Shown here in pieces: positions 54,030 through 63,990 of a stretch of DNA of 64,000 nt; position 1 is the first letter of the stretch; each line of letters starts with the position of its first letter. The position numbers were made by a program, and so were the translations under genes. The notes under the pieces were generated by a model. It had not been told where the DNA came from. It was given only the letters and a program-made list of their open reading frames with translations, and ran no database searches. Location of the stretch: the NCBI GenBank assembly GCA_020796225.1, contig CM036760.1, positions 4,940,001 through 5,004,000 of the forward strand, read 5' to 3'. This stretch comes from Arion vulgaris. Taxonomy: Eukaryota; Mollusca; Gastropoda; Stylommatophora; Arionidae.

Positions 54030-54945
54030 CCAACCATCAATTTCAGTTTAGTGTATCTTCATTGCATTCCGGACATGTCCATATGTGCTCCGATCTCTTT
54101 CGCAATATCTCCAACAGCACCCTGAAACTGACCGTACCAGTTCGATTTTGACTGATGAGCGAGTCTACTCATGTATCTGTTGTGCCACCTTTTCTGGCCA
54201 CTCCAGTCTTCAATACCAGCTCTTACAATCTAGTAGTTGACGTGGATTGGTTTCAATTAAAATCTTCTTTGCGGACACACTCTATGAGGACGTTCATAAT
54301 GTCAGCTCTATCCATTGGCTGACCCTGATATAGCGCAGAGTCAGCCAGCGTATCTGCTCTCTCATTGTCAACGACACCCACGTGTCACGGAACAAAGATA
54401 AGCATAATTCTGAAAAATTGTTAACTCATGTAGTGATTCAATCCATTGCCTACGCACTGAAACTGCCTCCACTTCTCGGATCATACTCAATGAATCACAC
54501 AGAACGCACGTATGACTCAATTTTTGTGACTCCAGCCAGAGTAGTGCCTTAGTTACCACCAGTACTTCCATTCTCCTGCTGCTTGTTGTCAGGCAGAGTA
54601 GTGCCTTAGTTATCACCAGTACTTCCATTCTCCTGCTGCTTGTTGTCAGACAGAGTAGTGCCTTAGTTACCACCAGTACTTCCATTCTCCTGCTGCTTGT
54701 TGTCAGGCAGAGTAGTGCCTTAGTTACCACCAGTATTCCATTCTCCTGCTGCTTGTTGTCAGGCAGAGTAGTGCCTTAGTTACCACCAGTACTTCCATTC
54801 TCCTGCTGCTTGTTGTCAGACAGAGTAGTGCCTTAGTTACCACCAGTATTTCCATTCTCCTGCTGCTTGTTGTCAGGCTAAATGCACCACTGGTTTCATT
54901 GACCATTCTACCATCAATATGCAACAACAGATAAACATCAATTTG
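54030..54945 (-). mobile_element. LINE RNase H domain with internal arrays
   Basis: Minus strand from 54945: 'LLHIDGRMVNETSGAFSLTT' (first Asp block), 'SSRRMEVLVVTKALL' (Glu block) amplified by the 57-bp array, 'HTCVLCDSLSMIREVEA' (Asp block), then a frame-shifted HVGVVDNERADTLAD-like block near 54330 and a tail with 'RSTYGHV'-type codons. Dead copy; jockey/CR1-like. Confidence 0.85.
54535..54880. repeat. 57-bp repeat encoding part of RNase H
   Basis: Unit 'tgccttagttaccaccagta' plus 37 bp, six copies, period 57 bp. On the minus strand that is 19 codons, 'VTKALLCLTTSSRRMEVLV'. It includes the Met-Glu catalytic block, so the Glu codon is repeated in frame. Confidence 0.95.
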
Positions 54946-56635
54946 CAACAATTGACAACCATCAGTTTACAACAACTGGCGATCGCCAATTTACAATAAC
55001 TGGCAAACATCAATTTACAATAACTGGCAAACATCAATTTACAATAACTGGCAAACATCAATTTACAATAACTGGCAAACATCAATTTACAATAACTGGC
55101 AACCATCAATTTACAACAACTGGCGACCATCAATTTACAACAACTGGCAACCATCAATTTACAACAACTGTCAGCCATCAATTTACAACAACTGGCAACC
55201 ATCAATTTACAACAACTGGCAACCATCAATTTACAACAACTGGGGATCGTCAATTTACAACAACTGGCGACCATCAATTTACAATAACTTAGTTTAGTTA
55301 GTTTATTCCTTTCGAGCCAAAGGCGTCACATAGGGCAGAGGTTTTAGATCTCCATGTGATACGGTTCTTTGCTAGCAGTTGGAGATCTTGTATGGTTTTA
55401 CATCCCAATAGTTTACTTTCTTGTTGGATGGTTCTTCGAAGAGTGGTCTTTGGTCTTCCACGTTTTTTCCCAATTGGTGACCACATAAGGACTTGTCGAT
55501 TTAGTCTCTTTTCGTCTGCTCTAAGAACATGACCTAAATATTTCCACCTTCGTTTCCTTATACTATTTGATACGGGTTGTTGGTGTGTTCTATCTCTCAC
55601 TGTGTTGTTAGAAACGAAATCACTCCATTTGACTTTTAATAATTTTCGTAGACATTTATTCTCAAAGCTGTCCAGTTTCTTATCAATTTACTTTGTTGAT
55701 TTCCAACTTTCACAACCGTAGGTCAGTACAGGAATCACATATGACCTAAATAATTTAACTTTTGTGCATATACTAAGGTCTTGAGATTGCCAGATATTCG
55801 TTAATTTAGTGAAGGCACTAGCTGCTATAGCAATACGAGAGTTTATTTCTTTCATCGTGTCTCCGTTGTTTGACACTTTACTACCCAAATATGTAAAATG
55901 TTCAACTTTCTCCAGTGTTTGGCCATTTATTAATTACAACAACTGGCGACCATCAATTTACAACAACTGGCGACCATCAATTTACAACAACTGGCAACCA
56001 TCAATTTACAACAACTGGCAACCATCAATTTACAAAAACTGACAACCATCAATTTGCAACAACTGGCAAACATCAATTTACAACAACTGGCGACCATCAA
56101 TTTACAACAACTGGCGACCATCAATTTACAATAACTGGCAACCATCAATTTACAACAACTGGCGACCATCAATTTGCAATAACTGGCGACCATCAATTTA
56201 CAATAACTGGCAACCATCAATTTGCAACAACTGGCAACCATCAATTTACAAAAACTGACAACCATCAATTTGCAACAACTGGCAAACATCAATTTACAAC
56301 AACTTGCAACCTTCAATTTACAATAACTGGCGACCATCAATTTACAATAACTGGCGATCGTCAATTTGCAACAACTGGCAACCATCAATTTACAACAACT
56401 GGCAACCATCAATTTACAACAACTGACGACCATCAATTTACAACAACTGGCGACCATCAATTTACAACAACTGACGACCATCAATTTACAACAACTGGCG
56501 ACCATCAATTTACAACAACTGGCAACTATCAATTTACAACAACTGGCAACCATCAATTTACAACAACTGGCAACCATCAATTTACAACAACTGGCAACCA
56601 TCAATTTGCAATAACTGGCAACCATCAATACATAT
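54905..56635. repeat. 24-bp minisatellite, split by LINE-A
   Basis: Unit 'accatcaatttacaacaact' plus 'ggca' in two blocks (54905-55285; 55935-56635). 24 bp keeps frame, giving 'TTGDHQFT' on plus and 'MVASCCKL' on minus. The block abuts the LINE codons 'LLQIDVYLLLHIDGR', whose DNA resembles the unit, so it probably began there. Confidence 0.95.
55288..55932 (-). mobile_element. LINE-A copy inserted in the 24-bp array
   Basis: Minus strand: 'MGSKVSNNGDTMKEINSRIA', 'LRSYVIPVLTYGCESWKSTK', 'SIRKRRWKYLGHVLRADEKR', 'GRPKTTLRRTIQQESK', 'LCDAFGSKGIN'. Longest LINE-A copy here, about 640 bp, with a tail of ttagtttagttag (complement). One stop near 55690; otherwise long open frames. Confidence 0.92.
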
Positions 56636-56639
56636 ACAA

Positions 56640-57374
56640 AAATGACAACAAGCCATCAAGAAAATACACAAAGAGTTTCCAGTCATCTAAAGCCACACTT
56701 TGATGTAGACACGACACATGAACTATTTATCTTACATTACGAATACTGTTATATGGATTCCATTCTCTGTTACCTTTTCTATTCTGCCTCTTATTCCTTA
56801 TTTATATATTCTTCTAAATGTCTTTCCCCTCTTTTTTCTCTGCTGTTTACACTGAGCGATTACAGCAACAGCTGAACATCGGTCCCGCCATCCACAGCTT
56901 CAACCAGCTGCTAACGTTTGACTAAATCACGTGACAAGATAGAGAACGGGCTGGTTCCGGTTCGATTGTACCTTAATGCTTTCACCAGTCGGATGTGTTA
57001 AAGTTGTATCAACAGCTTCTTGAGCGAGGGAGAAGCTTCCACCTACTACCTCCCTCATTGTTTCCACAACACTTCCTCTAGGAGAGATCACTCCCAATGG
57101 TTAGAGGCAAATTGTAAGTTCAACAACAATGAAGAACCGAACTCGCAATAATAAGACAAAGGGGTGGTTATAGCCCTAGTCAGTATTGAAAGGGGCGGAT
57201 AAATATGCAGGGGAAATAAATCCGTAAGGTGTAAGCTATAGAAATACATGAATTACTATCAGATGATAATCAGAACAAGTGTTGTAACTTTATTCAATTA
57301 GTTCAGTGTAAGATGTGTCAAATCTGTTATACAACGTCAAGATACTTCCTCTTTTTCATTTGATCTAGTTTCTT
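56640..57374. other. No recognised feature (~730 bp)
   Basis: Nothing supported; no copies in the window. Confidence 0.5.
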
Positions 57375-57495
57375 CTATTTCTTTTGTAGTCACACTGTTA
57401 CCTGGTTGTTGCCCAGTGTCGTGGTTTTTGTCTTGCGCTGCTCTAGTGGCTTGGGTGATAGTTATTTTTGCTTTTGACAGGATTCTGCTTCTTCT
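57375..57495 (-). mobile_element. LINE-D 3' end
   Basis: 'gttacctggttgttgcccag' and 'agtggcttgggtgatagtta' match the complement of 24680-24760. Confidence 0.75.
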
Positions 57496-57890
57496 CGATG
57501 GTTCTTTTCGGCCATTTTGATCATTCTTATTGTGATATATAAACAGCCTATACCAAGAACGTGTTTTTACGTCATATCTTCAGCGCCATTTGGAGCTCTG
57601 GTGCTTATCCTTCGGCGATGTGTTCGGTTTCAGCCAGCGTTTACTGGGTTCGCTCTCCATCAGCTTTTGGTTATCCCCAGCCGACCTGCAAAGCAGCAGG
57701 TTGCTATTTTCTTTTAGGGTAGCTACCCTATGCCAACCTTCCCTCCCGGGATGTCGAACGTCATCTGCCCAGGTTACCAGTCTTTTTGTGGACTGCTTGG
57801 TTTGCCTGCCGTCCAGTTTTTTGTACGGTTTGCTCCGCTAGACTTTGATTGTCCCCCAATCTAACTGCGAGGCAGCAGTAGTTCTCTGAC
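57496..57890 (-). mobile_element. Element Xc-like
   Basis: X-type end ('tttcggccattttgatcatt', 'accaagaacgtgt') followed by 'gccatttggagctctggtgc' and 'ggtttcagccagcg', shared with 13480-13580 in complement. Confidence 0.6.
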
Positions 57891-58320
57891 ATGAGAAACG
57901 CAATTATTGCTCTTCGGATGGAGACCCATCCTCGAGACTACCCTGGATTCAATCCTCTGCTGGGCTTTCCAGTCTTCCTGCTCACCGGTGGGCCCACCCG
58001 TGTGTCGTCCGTATGCATGTTCGCTCTACCTCGGCGCCTGCTCATCGTGTTTATCTGGCCTCTCATCGTGCTCACATCCACTATGCCTCGGGACTGTCAG
58101 TACACGAAGCTCAACTCGGGCCCCCACCTCAGGGCTCCAAGTTTAGTCCCATGTAAACCCACGTCTCTTCTCTGGATGTACCCCTCATCCCTTTATGCTT
58201 ATTTATTTCGCTTTTCCCATCGACCGGGAGAGATGTGCAGAGACAGTCATTCGGGGATTCTTCTCGTCTATATTGCGACTAGATCTCATATAGTGTAACT
58301 GCTCTTGCATCACTACTTAA
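57891..58320. other. GC-richer unrecognised segment
   Basis: Noticeably more C-rich than its surroundings, with a 135-codon plus frame at 57891-58298 lacking any motif I know. It could be the rest of the Xc element or another insertion. Confidence 0.35.
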
Positions 58321-58611
58321 ACCAATTTAAATCTGAAGCCGAGGAAAGTCAAATTAAGTATTTTGGACAGCCAGACTTCTTGTGTTAGATCGTGGGACAG
58401 ACACACTTTGTGGCGCAATATTTTTCTTTCAAGCTCGCACAATAATTTGTTCGCTGTTAAAATAGGAAACTGAAAGGGAGGGTAGGAAAATCAACAAATA
58501 TATTGGATAGCTCGATCTCCTTTGTTGAATTGTTAACTAGGCAACACTTTGCCGATCAATGTTTTTCTTCGCCATGAAACTCTTAACACAATGCTTGCTA
58601 CGTTTCCTAAA

Positions 58612-58720
58612 GGCGATGGACGGAAGCGTACAAATCTGATGTGGTCAGAGCGGATCAGATCAGATCTGGAGAAAACCGAGGTGTGGCTGCGGTGATACTT
58701 AATAAATTGACATTTTATGA
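58612..58720 (+). repeat. Element T
   Basis: 'caaatctgatgtggtcagag' and 'ctgcggtgatacttaataaa'. Located where two satellite units meet. Confidence 0.65.
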
Positions 58721-58756
58721 CAAAGACTCTAAACTAACATAATCTTTCGTTAGTTA

Positions 58757-59108
58757 CAGTGGCGGCTCGTCATTAAGGGCCAGTGGGGCCGGGTCCCACC
58801 AAAAATAATGCATAACGTGTATTTATTACTTTATAAATTAAAATTAATTTTTTTTTTATACCGATCCAGAAGCACTTGAGTTGAAAGCTCTTCGGCTCGG
58901 TGCCACGAACACCGTAAATCTGGGGAACCTGTAGCTTTTCTGCCAGTCCGCGGAGTTGAACCCGCACTTACAGAGGACTATTCACCCGTAGTCCAACGAG
59001 CTACGAACACGCTGGGCACGCGGGCTAAATTAAAATATAGCAACCCATGATTTATCCGGGAAAAAAATGTCTGACCCCACTAACAAAAATGATCACAAGC
59101 CGCCACTG
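58757..59108. mobile_element. MITE-Z, hAT-like, carrying SINE-A
   Basis: TIRs cagtggcggctcgtca and, inverted, cagtggcggcttgtga. Flanked by 8-bp duplications gttagtta (58749) and gttagttg (59109), one mismatch. About 160 bp without the SINE. Non-autonomous. Confidence 0.88.
58845..59025 (-). mobile_element. SINE-A inserted in MITE-Z
   Basis: Minus-strand copy with box B complement 'ggagttgaacccgcac'. Perfect 11-bp duplication taaattaaaat (58834 and 59026). Lacks the 'ggacatcgtaaccctt' block that other copies have. Confidence 0.92.
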
Positions 59109-59451
59109 GTTAGTTGTTAAAATGTAAATCTGAATGTAAGGTAAGAAATATATGTTGGACACGTCTATCTCATGCTTTGAATTGTCAATGAGGCAACACT
59201 TTGTCGTGCCATGTTTTTTCTTCTACGGGAAGATGTAGGACAATGCTTGCTAAATTCTCTAGGCTAGCATAGTCCTTTGTTGGCTGATAACCTAGAAATC
59301 TGAAGGTGAGCGAAGAAATATAAAATATGTTGGACAATTCTATTTCAGCTGTTTCATTATGAACAAGACAACGTTTTGTCGCGCAACTTTATTCGTCAAA
59401 TGGAAAGCTATATTACAATGCTTGCTAAATTGCCTAAGTTAGTATAGTTTA

Positions 59452-59683
59452 GTTTAGTTTAGTCGTCAGATCACCATCACTGCACGTCGAACAAATTAGT
59501 CCATAAGTACTCCGATCTCTTCCTGAGTATGTCCATCAGCGTGTGGCGACTAACGACACCGGTTCTTTGTTGGTTTACAATTCTTCTTTGTCTGCCAGCA
59601 TAGCGTTTTTGTCGAGCTACACCACACTTAACTTTGAGTTCTTGCAGTCTGGTTAGTGTTGTGGATTCACCGCTATTATAGTT
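59452..59683 (-). mobile_element. LINE RNase H 3' fragment in satellite
   Basis: Minus strand: 'KCGVARQKRYAGRQRRIVNQ' then 'QRTGVVSRHTLMDILRKEIG'. Compare 'NQHRTGVLGRWTLLDLLMW' at 41554. Tail (tttag)n at the left. Duplication gttagtatag on both sides (near 59442 and 59683). Confidence 0.85.
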
Positions 59684-59727
59684 AGTATAGTCCTTTGTTA
59701 GTTGCTAACAGAGACGTCTGAAGTGCA

Positions 59728-59875
59728 TTTTTTCAGAAACCCCTAGGATTGTTGCCGGAGCTACGGTCTTCGTGCTTTGAGCAATACTCCCAGAAGATGG
59801 CGTGCCACTTCTGTGGAGAGGGACTGAGCTATATAGGGTAAATACTCGGTGCCGTGAAGTAGATCCTTCGGCTTT
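59728..59875 (+). mobile_element. SINE-V, 5' truncated
   Basis: 'aggattgttgccggagctac' and 'cgtgctttgagcaatac', ending 'aagtagatccttcggcttta'. No head. Confidence 0.75.
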
Positions 59876-60094
59876 AGACATTTTATAGAAATCTGAAAGC
59901 GTAAAAAGAAAATGAAACTATATTGAACAGCAAGATTTCATGGTAACGATGCAGGACTTTGCTGTGCAATCTTTCTGCTTCATATGAAAATGCATAACAA
60001 TGCCACGAGCTGAAATAGTTTTTACTATAGTCCGTTTACAAATGTTTGCCCCTTTTTACAAATCTGTAACTCTGCAACCATTTCATTACTAACT

Positions 60095-60215
60095 TGATGA
60101 AATTTTGCAGTACGATGTGCGGACACCGACAAATCTGGTCGGGTCAGAGAGGATCAGATCGGAGAAAACCGAGGAGACTGCGGTGATTCGTAGTAAATCG
60201 GCGCTTAAGGACAAA
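60095..60215 (+). repeat. Element T
   Basis: 'caaatctggtcgggtcagag', 'gaggagactgcggtgattcg'. Directly followed by LINE-B. Confidence 0.65.
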
Positions 60216-60217
60216 GA

Positions 60218-61035
60218 CCTCGGAAACAACCTCGGAGAACTCTTAAATGAATTTCTTTTTGCAGACGATCAGGCAATCATATCAACAACAGAAGAACAGC
60301 TACAACAACACATCAACAGACTCCAGTTAGCATGTAACGAATACAACATGAGAATTAACATCGACAAAACAGAAGTAATGACATTCGCCAGAGAGGAAAA
60401 CACTACCAACATCTCCATCGATAATCATCTACTAAATCAAGTAAAAGATTTCACATACCTGGGAGCATTTTTTCAGCAAATAGAAGAATAACTAATGAAA
60501 TTCAACACAGATGCAACAAAGCAAATCAAATGATAGGGCAAATGGCGCCAATTTTAAGATGCAAACACGTCACCATGAACACAAAAAGAGCAATGTTCAA
60601 CACAATCTTTCTCCCACATTATGTTACCAGTGCCAAACCTGGACGCTGACAACAAACGATAGAAGAAAACTAGTCACAACAGAGATGAAGTGTCTACGCA
60701 GTATGCTGGGTGTAACAAGAAGAGACCGGTTGAGAAATGAAGACATCAGGGAAAAAGTGGGTACAACATCAGTACTAGACTTCATCAAGAAACAACAAAT
60801 TAAATGGTTCGGTCACGTAAGCAGATTACCATCAGACAGTGCACCCCAAAGAGCAATGCTGCTCCGATACAATGGGTACAAAGCAAAAGGCCGGCCACGC
60901 AAAAGATGGACCTCAGAGATAACAGAGGCGACGAAAGAGACTATCTACGAAGCGCATACTAGGGCCCGTTTTAGAAATCTCTTCCTGACCTGACGCTGTG
61001 AGGCATACAGGATTCGAGAAAGAAGAAGAAGAAGG
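60218..61035 (+). mobile_element. LINE-B, longest copy, retains RT FADD motif
   Basis: Frame at 60218-60491: 'LGELLNEFLFADDQAIISTT', 'MRINIDKTEVMTFAREENTT', 'VKDFTYLGAFF'. FADD (60258-60269) is the RT catalytic motif C, DKTEV motif D, YLG motif E. After a stop and shifts, 'TLCYQCQTWTL', 'IREKVGTTSVLDFIKKQQ', 'IKWFGHVSRLPSDSAPQRAM', 'KAKGRPRKRWTSEITEATKE', 'RNLFLT' stop. GAA tail at 61019. 5' truncated upstream of motif C, so inactive. Confidence 0.93.
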
Positions 61036-61349
61036 ACAAAGACACGTACGTATGGTATCACATAAACAAGCAGAAATGAGTAATGAAATGATAAAACTAA
61101 TAAAAATCCGACGTTTCGGTCGTAGACCTTTGTCAAGGGGACAAATACCCGTATCCACCTCTAGCCATCCTTCTCGTTTAGACCTATGTTTTAGTTTACT
61201 TAGTATTTCTTGTCTAAAATTGTGCAGACAGCATTGAAATATGAAATACTGTACAACGCTTTTTTGTTGTGTACATTTTACAGCTAACTGCCATGTTTGT
61301 TTACATGGGGTATATAACAATCGTGTCAGTGTAATCTTACATATTTTTA
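61036..61349. other. Unrecognised; weak repeat P similarity
   Basis: 'ccgacgtttcggtcgtagac' near 61108 resembles the 'cgtttcgaccaaaagg' block of P. Short frames only. Confidence 0.45.
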
Positions 61350-61480
61350 ACCCTTTCGCTGCTACATACTTTCCGAAGGCTGAGCTAAAAATAGATACTC
61401 TTTGTTTCTAGGTCACAAACGTGAATGTACGCCTATAGCAGTGACAGTAGCAATGTATAACGTGTTAACACGTCTTTAGT
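61350..61480. mobile_element. Candidate piggyBac-like MITE end
   Basis: Starts 'ttaaccctttcgctgcta'. Body 'caaacgtgaatgtacgccta' is complementary to 5050-5225. Interrupted at the right by LINE-C sequence. Confidence 0.45.
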
Positions 61481-61489
61481 CCACATAGG

Positions 61490-62045
61490 AGAGATGATGA
61501 CTGCCTCTTTCTTATATTGATGATAAGCTTTCTCTGTGTCTTGATCTCATTCAGCACCTCAACATTAGTCATTTTAGCAGTCCATGGGATTCTCATCATT
61601 CGTCTATAAAACCACGTTTCTGTGGCCCTCAGAGATTTTACAGCGTATCTGAAATTCACTCTGTTTCTAGTCAGTTCACCCACTTCGCCGATGGTCATAT
61701 TCATAGTTTATTTATTATCTTGTAGCAATCTTCTTTTTGGTCTGCGTCCTGGGACCCTGCCCTCTAGTATTGTTCTTTCCAGGCTATCGTGATAGGACCA
61801 AAGTATCTATTTTTTCTGTATAGTATATTGTTTATCAACCAATTCTCTTTAACATTCAGTTCTTTCAGGACATCAGTGTTCTTTCTTTTTCTGTCCATGG
61901 TATTCGTAGCATCTTTCTGTAGTATTTCGTTTCGAAGTACTGGATTTTCATTATTGTTGTTTGTGTAAACGTAAATGTGTAAAATAAATATTAACGGACT
62001 AAAGTCATTAAAATGAAAGTTTGAAATAAGAAGGAAGTTAAACAA
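61490..62045 (-). mobile_element. LINE-C2/LINE-C chimera
   Basis: Minus strand: 'NENPVLRNEILQKDATNTMD', 'ENWLINNILYRKNRYFGPI' and 'VGELTRNRVNFRYA' (C2), then in the same frame 'KSLRATETWFYRRMMRIPWT' and 'NVEVLNEIKTQRKLI' (C). The join is at about 61638. Confidence 0.8.
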
Positions 62046-62807
62046 AATATGTTGGTCGCTTTGTAAATGTTCATATGTTATTTATATGGACTACTGTTGT
62101 TGCGTACATGTTGTAGTAAGGAAATGGGAACAGCTCTACGGGTGACATGCATTCCAAATCAATGATTTTTATTTTCGTCCACTATGACATCAAACATAGT
62201 CACGACGCTTAATATGGCGACTTTGACTGATTTTTGCTTGAAGGTTTGTTTTTCTAATTACCAACATTTCTAATTAATCGCCATTCAGAAAAGCTTTACA
62301 CCAGCTTTAATGGTGCATCAATAATACATTTCAGACCTGAAATTTAGAGATTTAATGTTATCATAGATTTACGTAGTACTGTCTGTAAGGCTCGTGACCA
62401 AGTGTTTCCCTTTTCAATATGTATTTATGTTATGTTTGCCTTTCTTAGACCTTGGATGTCTTAAGCCTGGCTGTTATGTAATATTGGGTAATACATTTGG
62501 TCTTAAAAGGAAGACCTTTGTAGTAGAATAGCTCATATCTTGAGATCAGGGACACAGACGTGCTCCATTTTAACTGGTAGTCAACTAGATGTGTGCATAG
62601 AGTACGAGTTTTTCCAAACTTGATACAGTTGATTTTCACTGAAATATCACCAGGACTGTTGCAGTGGCTCTCTACTGCTGATACTTTTTAATGGCTGGCT
62701 GGGACTAGCACTAATAAAACCCACATGCATTGAGGTGGATTTAATCCAGTTTGGACGTGAAGGTTGAAATGTAAGATGATAAATCAACTACAAATATCGC
62801 AAATTAG
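62046..62807. other. No recognised feature (~760 bp)
   Basis: AT-rich; possible intron or intergenic DNA for the frame that follows, but no splice evidence is available. Confidence 0.45.
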
Positions 62808-63020
62808 ATGTTTCTAAATCGATCATTTATTTTATTTCAAGTTCAAATTAGAGCATATGGTAACCTTAATAATGTAGTCCTACTTGAAGAGAATTTGCAG
62901 GTGGACATTGTTGAAGAGCATTTGCAGGTGGACATTGTTGAAGAGCATTTGCAGGTGGACATTGTTGAAGAGAATTTGCAGGTGGATTTAATAGTCGAAG
63001 ACGACTATAGCAATATTTAG
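62808..63020 (+). CDS. Hypothetical small ORF with 9-residue acidic repeat
   Basis: 70 codons. Four units of 'EENLQVDIV'/'EEHLQVDIV' (27-bp DNA repeat, 62886-62990) follow 'VQIRAYGNLNNVVLL' and end 'VEDDYSNI'. In contrast to most arrays here, the unit keeps frame and the flanks look peptide-like. 'tttattttatttcaag' before it could act as a splice acceptor, making this a last exon. No known domain; could equally be a chance frame over a short repeat. Confidence 0.25.
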   Translation: MFLNRSFILFQVQIRAYGNLNNVVLLEENLQVDIVEEHLQVDIVEEHLQVDIVEENLQVDLIVEDDYSNI

Positions 63021-63059
63021 GGACTCTTGAATATATATAAAGATTCTATAATTTTAGCT

Positions 63060-63281
63060 TCAATAATTGTAGCCTAGAGGGCCGCAAGCCATGTCCACGA
63101 CTATGCGCTTGCAAGTAGGGCATCGCTCAGGCTGGCTGTCCATGAGATTAAGGTCTGCCCTGGGCGGACGGAGATCTATATTGGTGTTCACGGGTGCACA
63201 ACGTTCCCTACGAGAGATGGGCCAGTCGAAGCATCGAGTGGTCAGCCTGAAACATCGAGACAAGTAGAGAAAATAACTCAA
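63060..63281 (-). other. Unrecognised ORF, 73 codons, CPTC motif
   Basis: Contains 'SQPERCPTCKRIVVDMACGP', a single Cys-x2-Cys pair with a third Cys, and 'NTNIDLRPPRADLNLMD'. GC content is higher than its neighbours. Could be a remnant of a transposon or host protein; function not assigned. Confidence 0.25.
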
Positions 63282-63435
63282 AGACTCTTTTCGTTAACAT
63301 TTTAAAACTAAAATTGTTCTTATCTACAATCCGGAGACAATGCGCGTCTATTGCGAAGTTTTAAGTTTTTGTTACTGCTAATTGTCCGTGGTTAACATTC
63401 ATAAAATAAACCATTTAATTTAAATGCTAGACGAA
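63282..63435. other. Short unrecognised spacer
   Basis: Nothing supported. Confidence 0.5.
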
Positions 63436-63590
63436 CACGAAAATCCAGTCCTTCGAAACGAAATGCCATAGAAAGATCCTACGAATATCATCGACAGAAA
63501 AAAGAAAGAACACTGATGTCCTGAAAGAAATGAATGTTAAAGACAAATGGCTGATAAGCAATATACTATACAGAAAAATTAGAAAATGAC
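63436..63590 (+). mobile_element. LINE-C2 fragment
   Basis: 'gaaaatccagtccttcgaaa' through 'ctgataagcaatatactata': codons for ENPVLRN and DKWLISNILYRKI. Immediately followed by LINE-F. Confidence 0.82.
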
Positions 63591-63990
63591 TAAAGATATA
63601 GAAAGCAAGTTGAATGAATTTGAAAATAGATGTCTGCAAAAATAATGAATATAAAATGGAACGAATTCAGGAGAAGTGATGAAATCAGAGACATGTCTGG
63701 TCAACCACTAGTGACAACTGTTATAAGAAAGAGACGATGGAGATATGTTGGGCACACCTTGAGGAGAAATGATCAACGAATATCAAAGCAGGCATTGAAG
63801 TGGAATGCAAAGGGTTCAAGAAAGAGAGGTCGACCTAAGGAGACCCTGAAACGAACTTTGCTGAGAGAGGCAGGAAATATCGGTCTCAATTAAATGGAGG
63901 AGATTGAGCGAGTTGCCCAGGATAGAGCGGTATGGAGAAATTACTTGCAGACCCTATGTAACGTATAACGGTACGAGAGGAATTATTATA
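63591..63990 (+). mobile_element. LINE-F RT C-terminal fragment
   Basis: 'SKLNEFENRCLQK' then 'MSGQPLVTTVIRKRRWRYVG', 'HTLRRNDQRISKQALKWNAK', 'GSRKRGRPKETLKRTLLREA'. An in-frame TAA near 63892 interrupts what was 'SMEEIERVAQDRAV' in frame with the 22240 copy. 3' end 'cctatgtaacgtataacgg' followed by TTATTA. Confidence 0.87.

Larger units (their letters stand above)
58320..60020. repeat. Decayed ~185-bp satellite with insertions
   Basis: Recurring order: 'aatctgaaggtgagcgaaga', 'atgttggaca', 'gaggcaacactttgtcg', 'acaatgcttgctaaatt', 'agtatagtcctttgttag'. Units start near 58340, 58465, 59130, 59287 and 59890. Element T, MITE-Z (with SINE-A), a LINE fragment and SINE-V sit between or inside units. 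Confidence 0.8.

Noticed and set aside
55915..56703. 262-residue plus ORF 'TTGDHQFT' repeat and 232-residue minus ORF 'MVASCCKL' repeat
   Set aside because: The 24-bp unit has no stop in several frames. The opposite-strand frames overlap fully and a LINE-A splits the array, so neither is a plausible protein gene.
57891..58298. 135-residue plus ORF in GC-richer DNA
   Set aside because: No recognisable motif, overlapping alternative frames, and it lies next to an Xc-like element that may extend into it; left as unassigned sequence.
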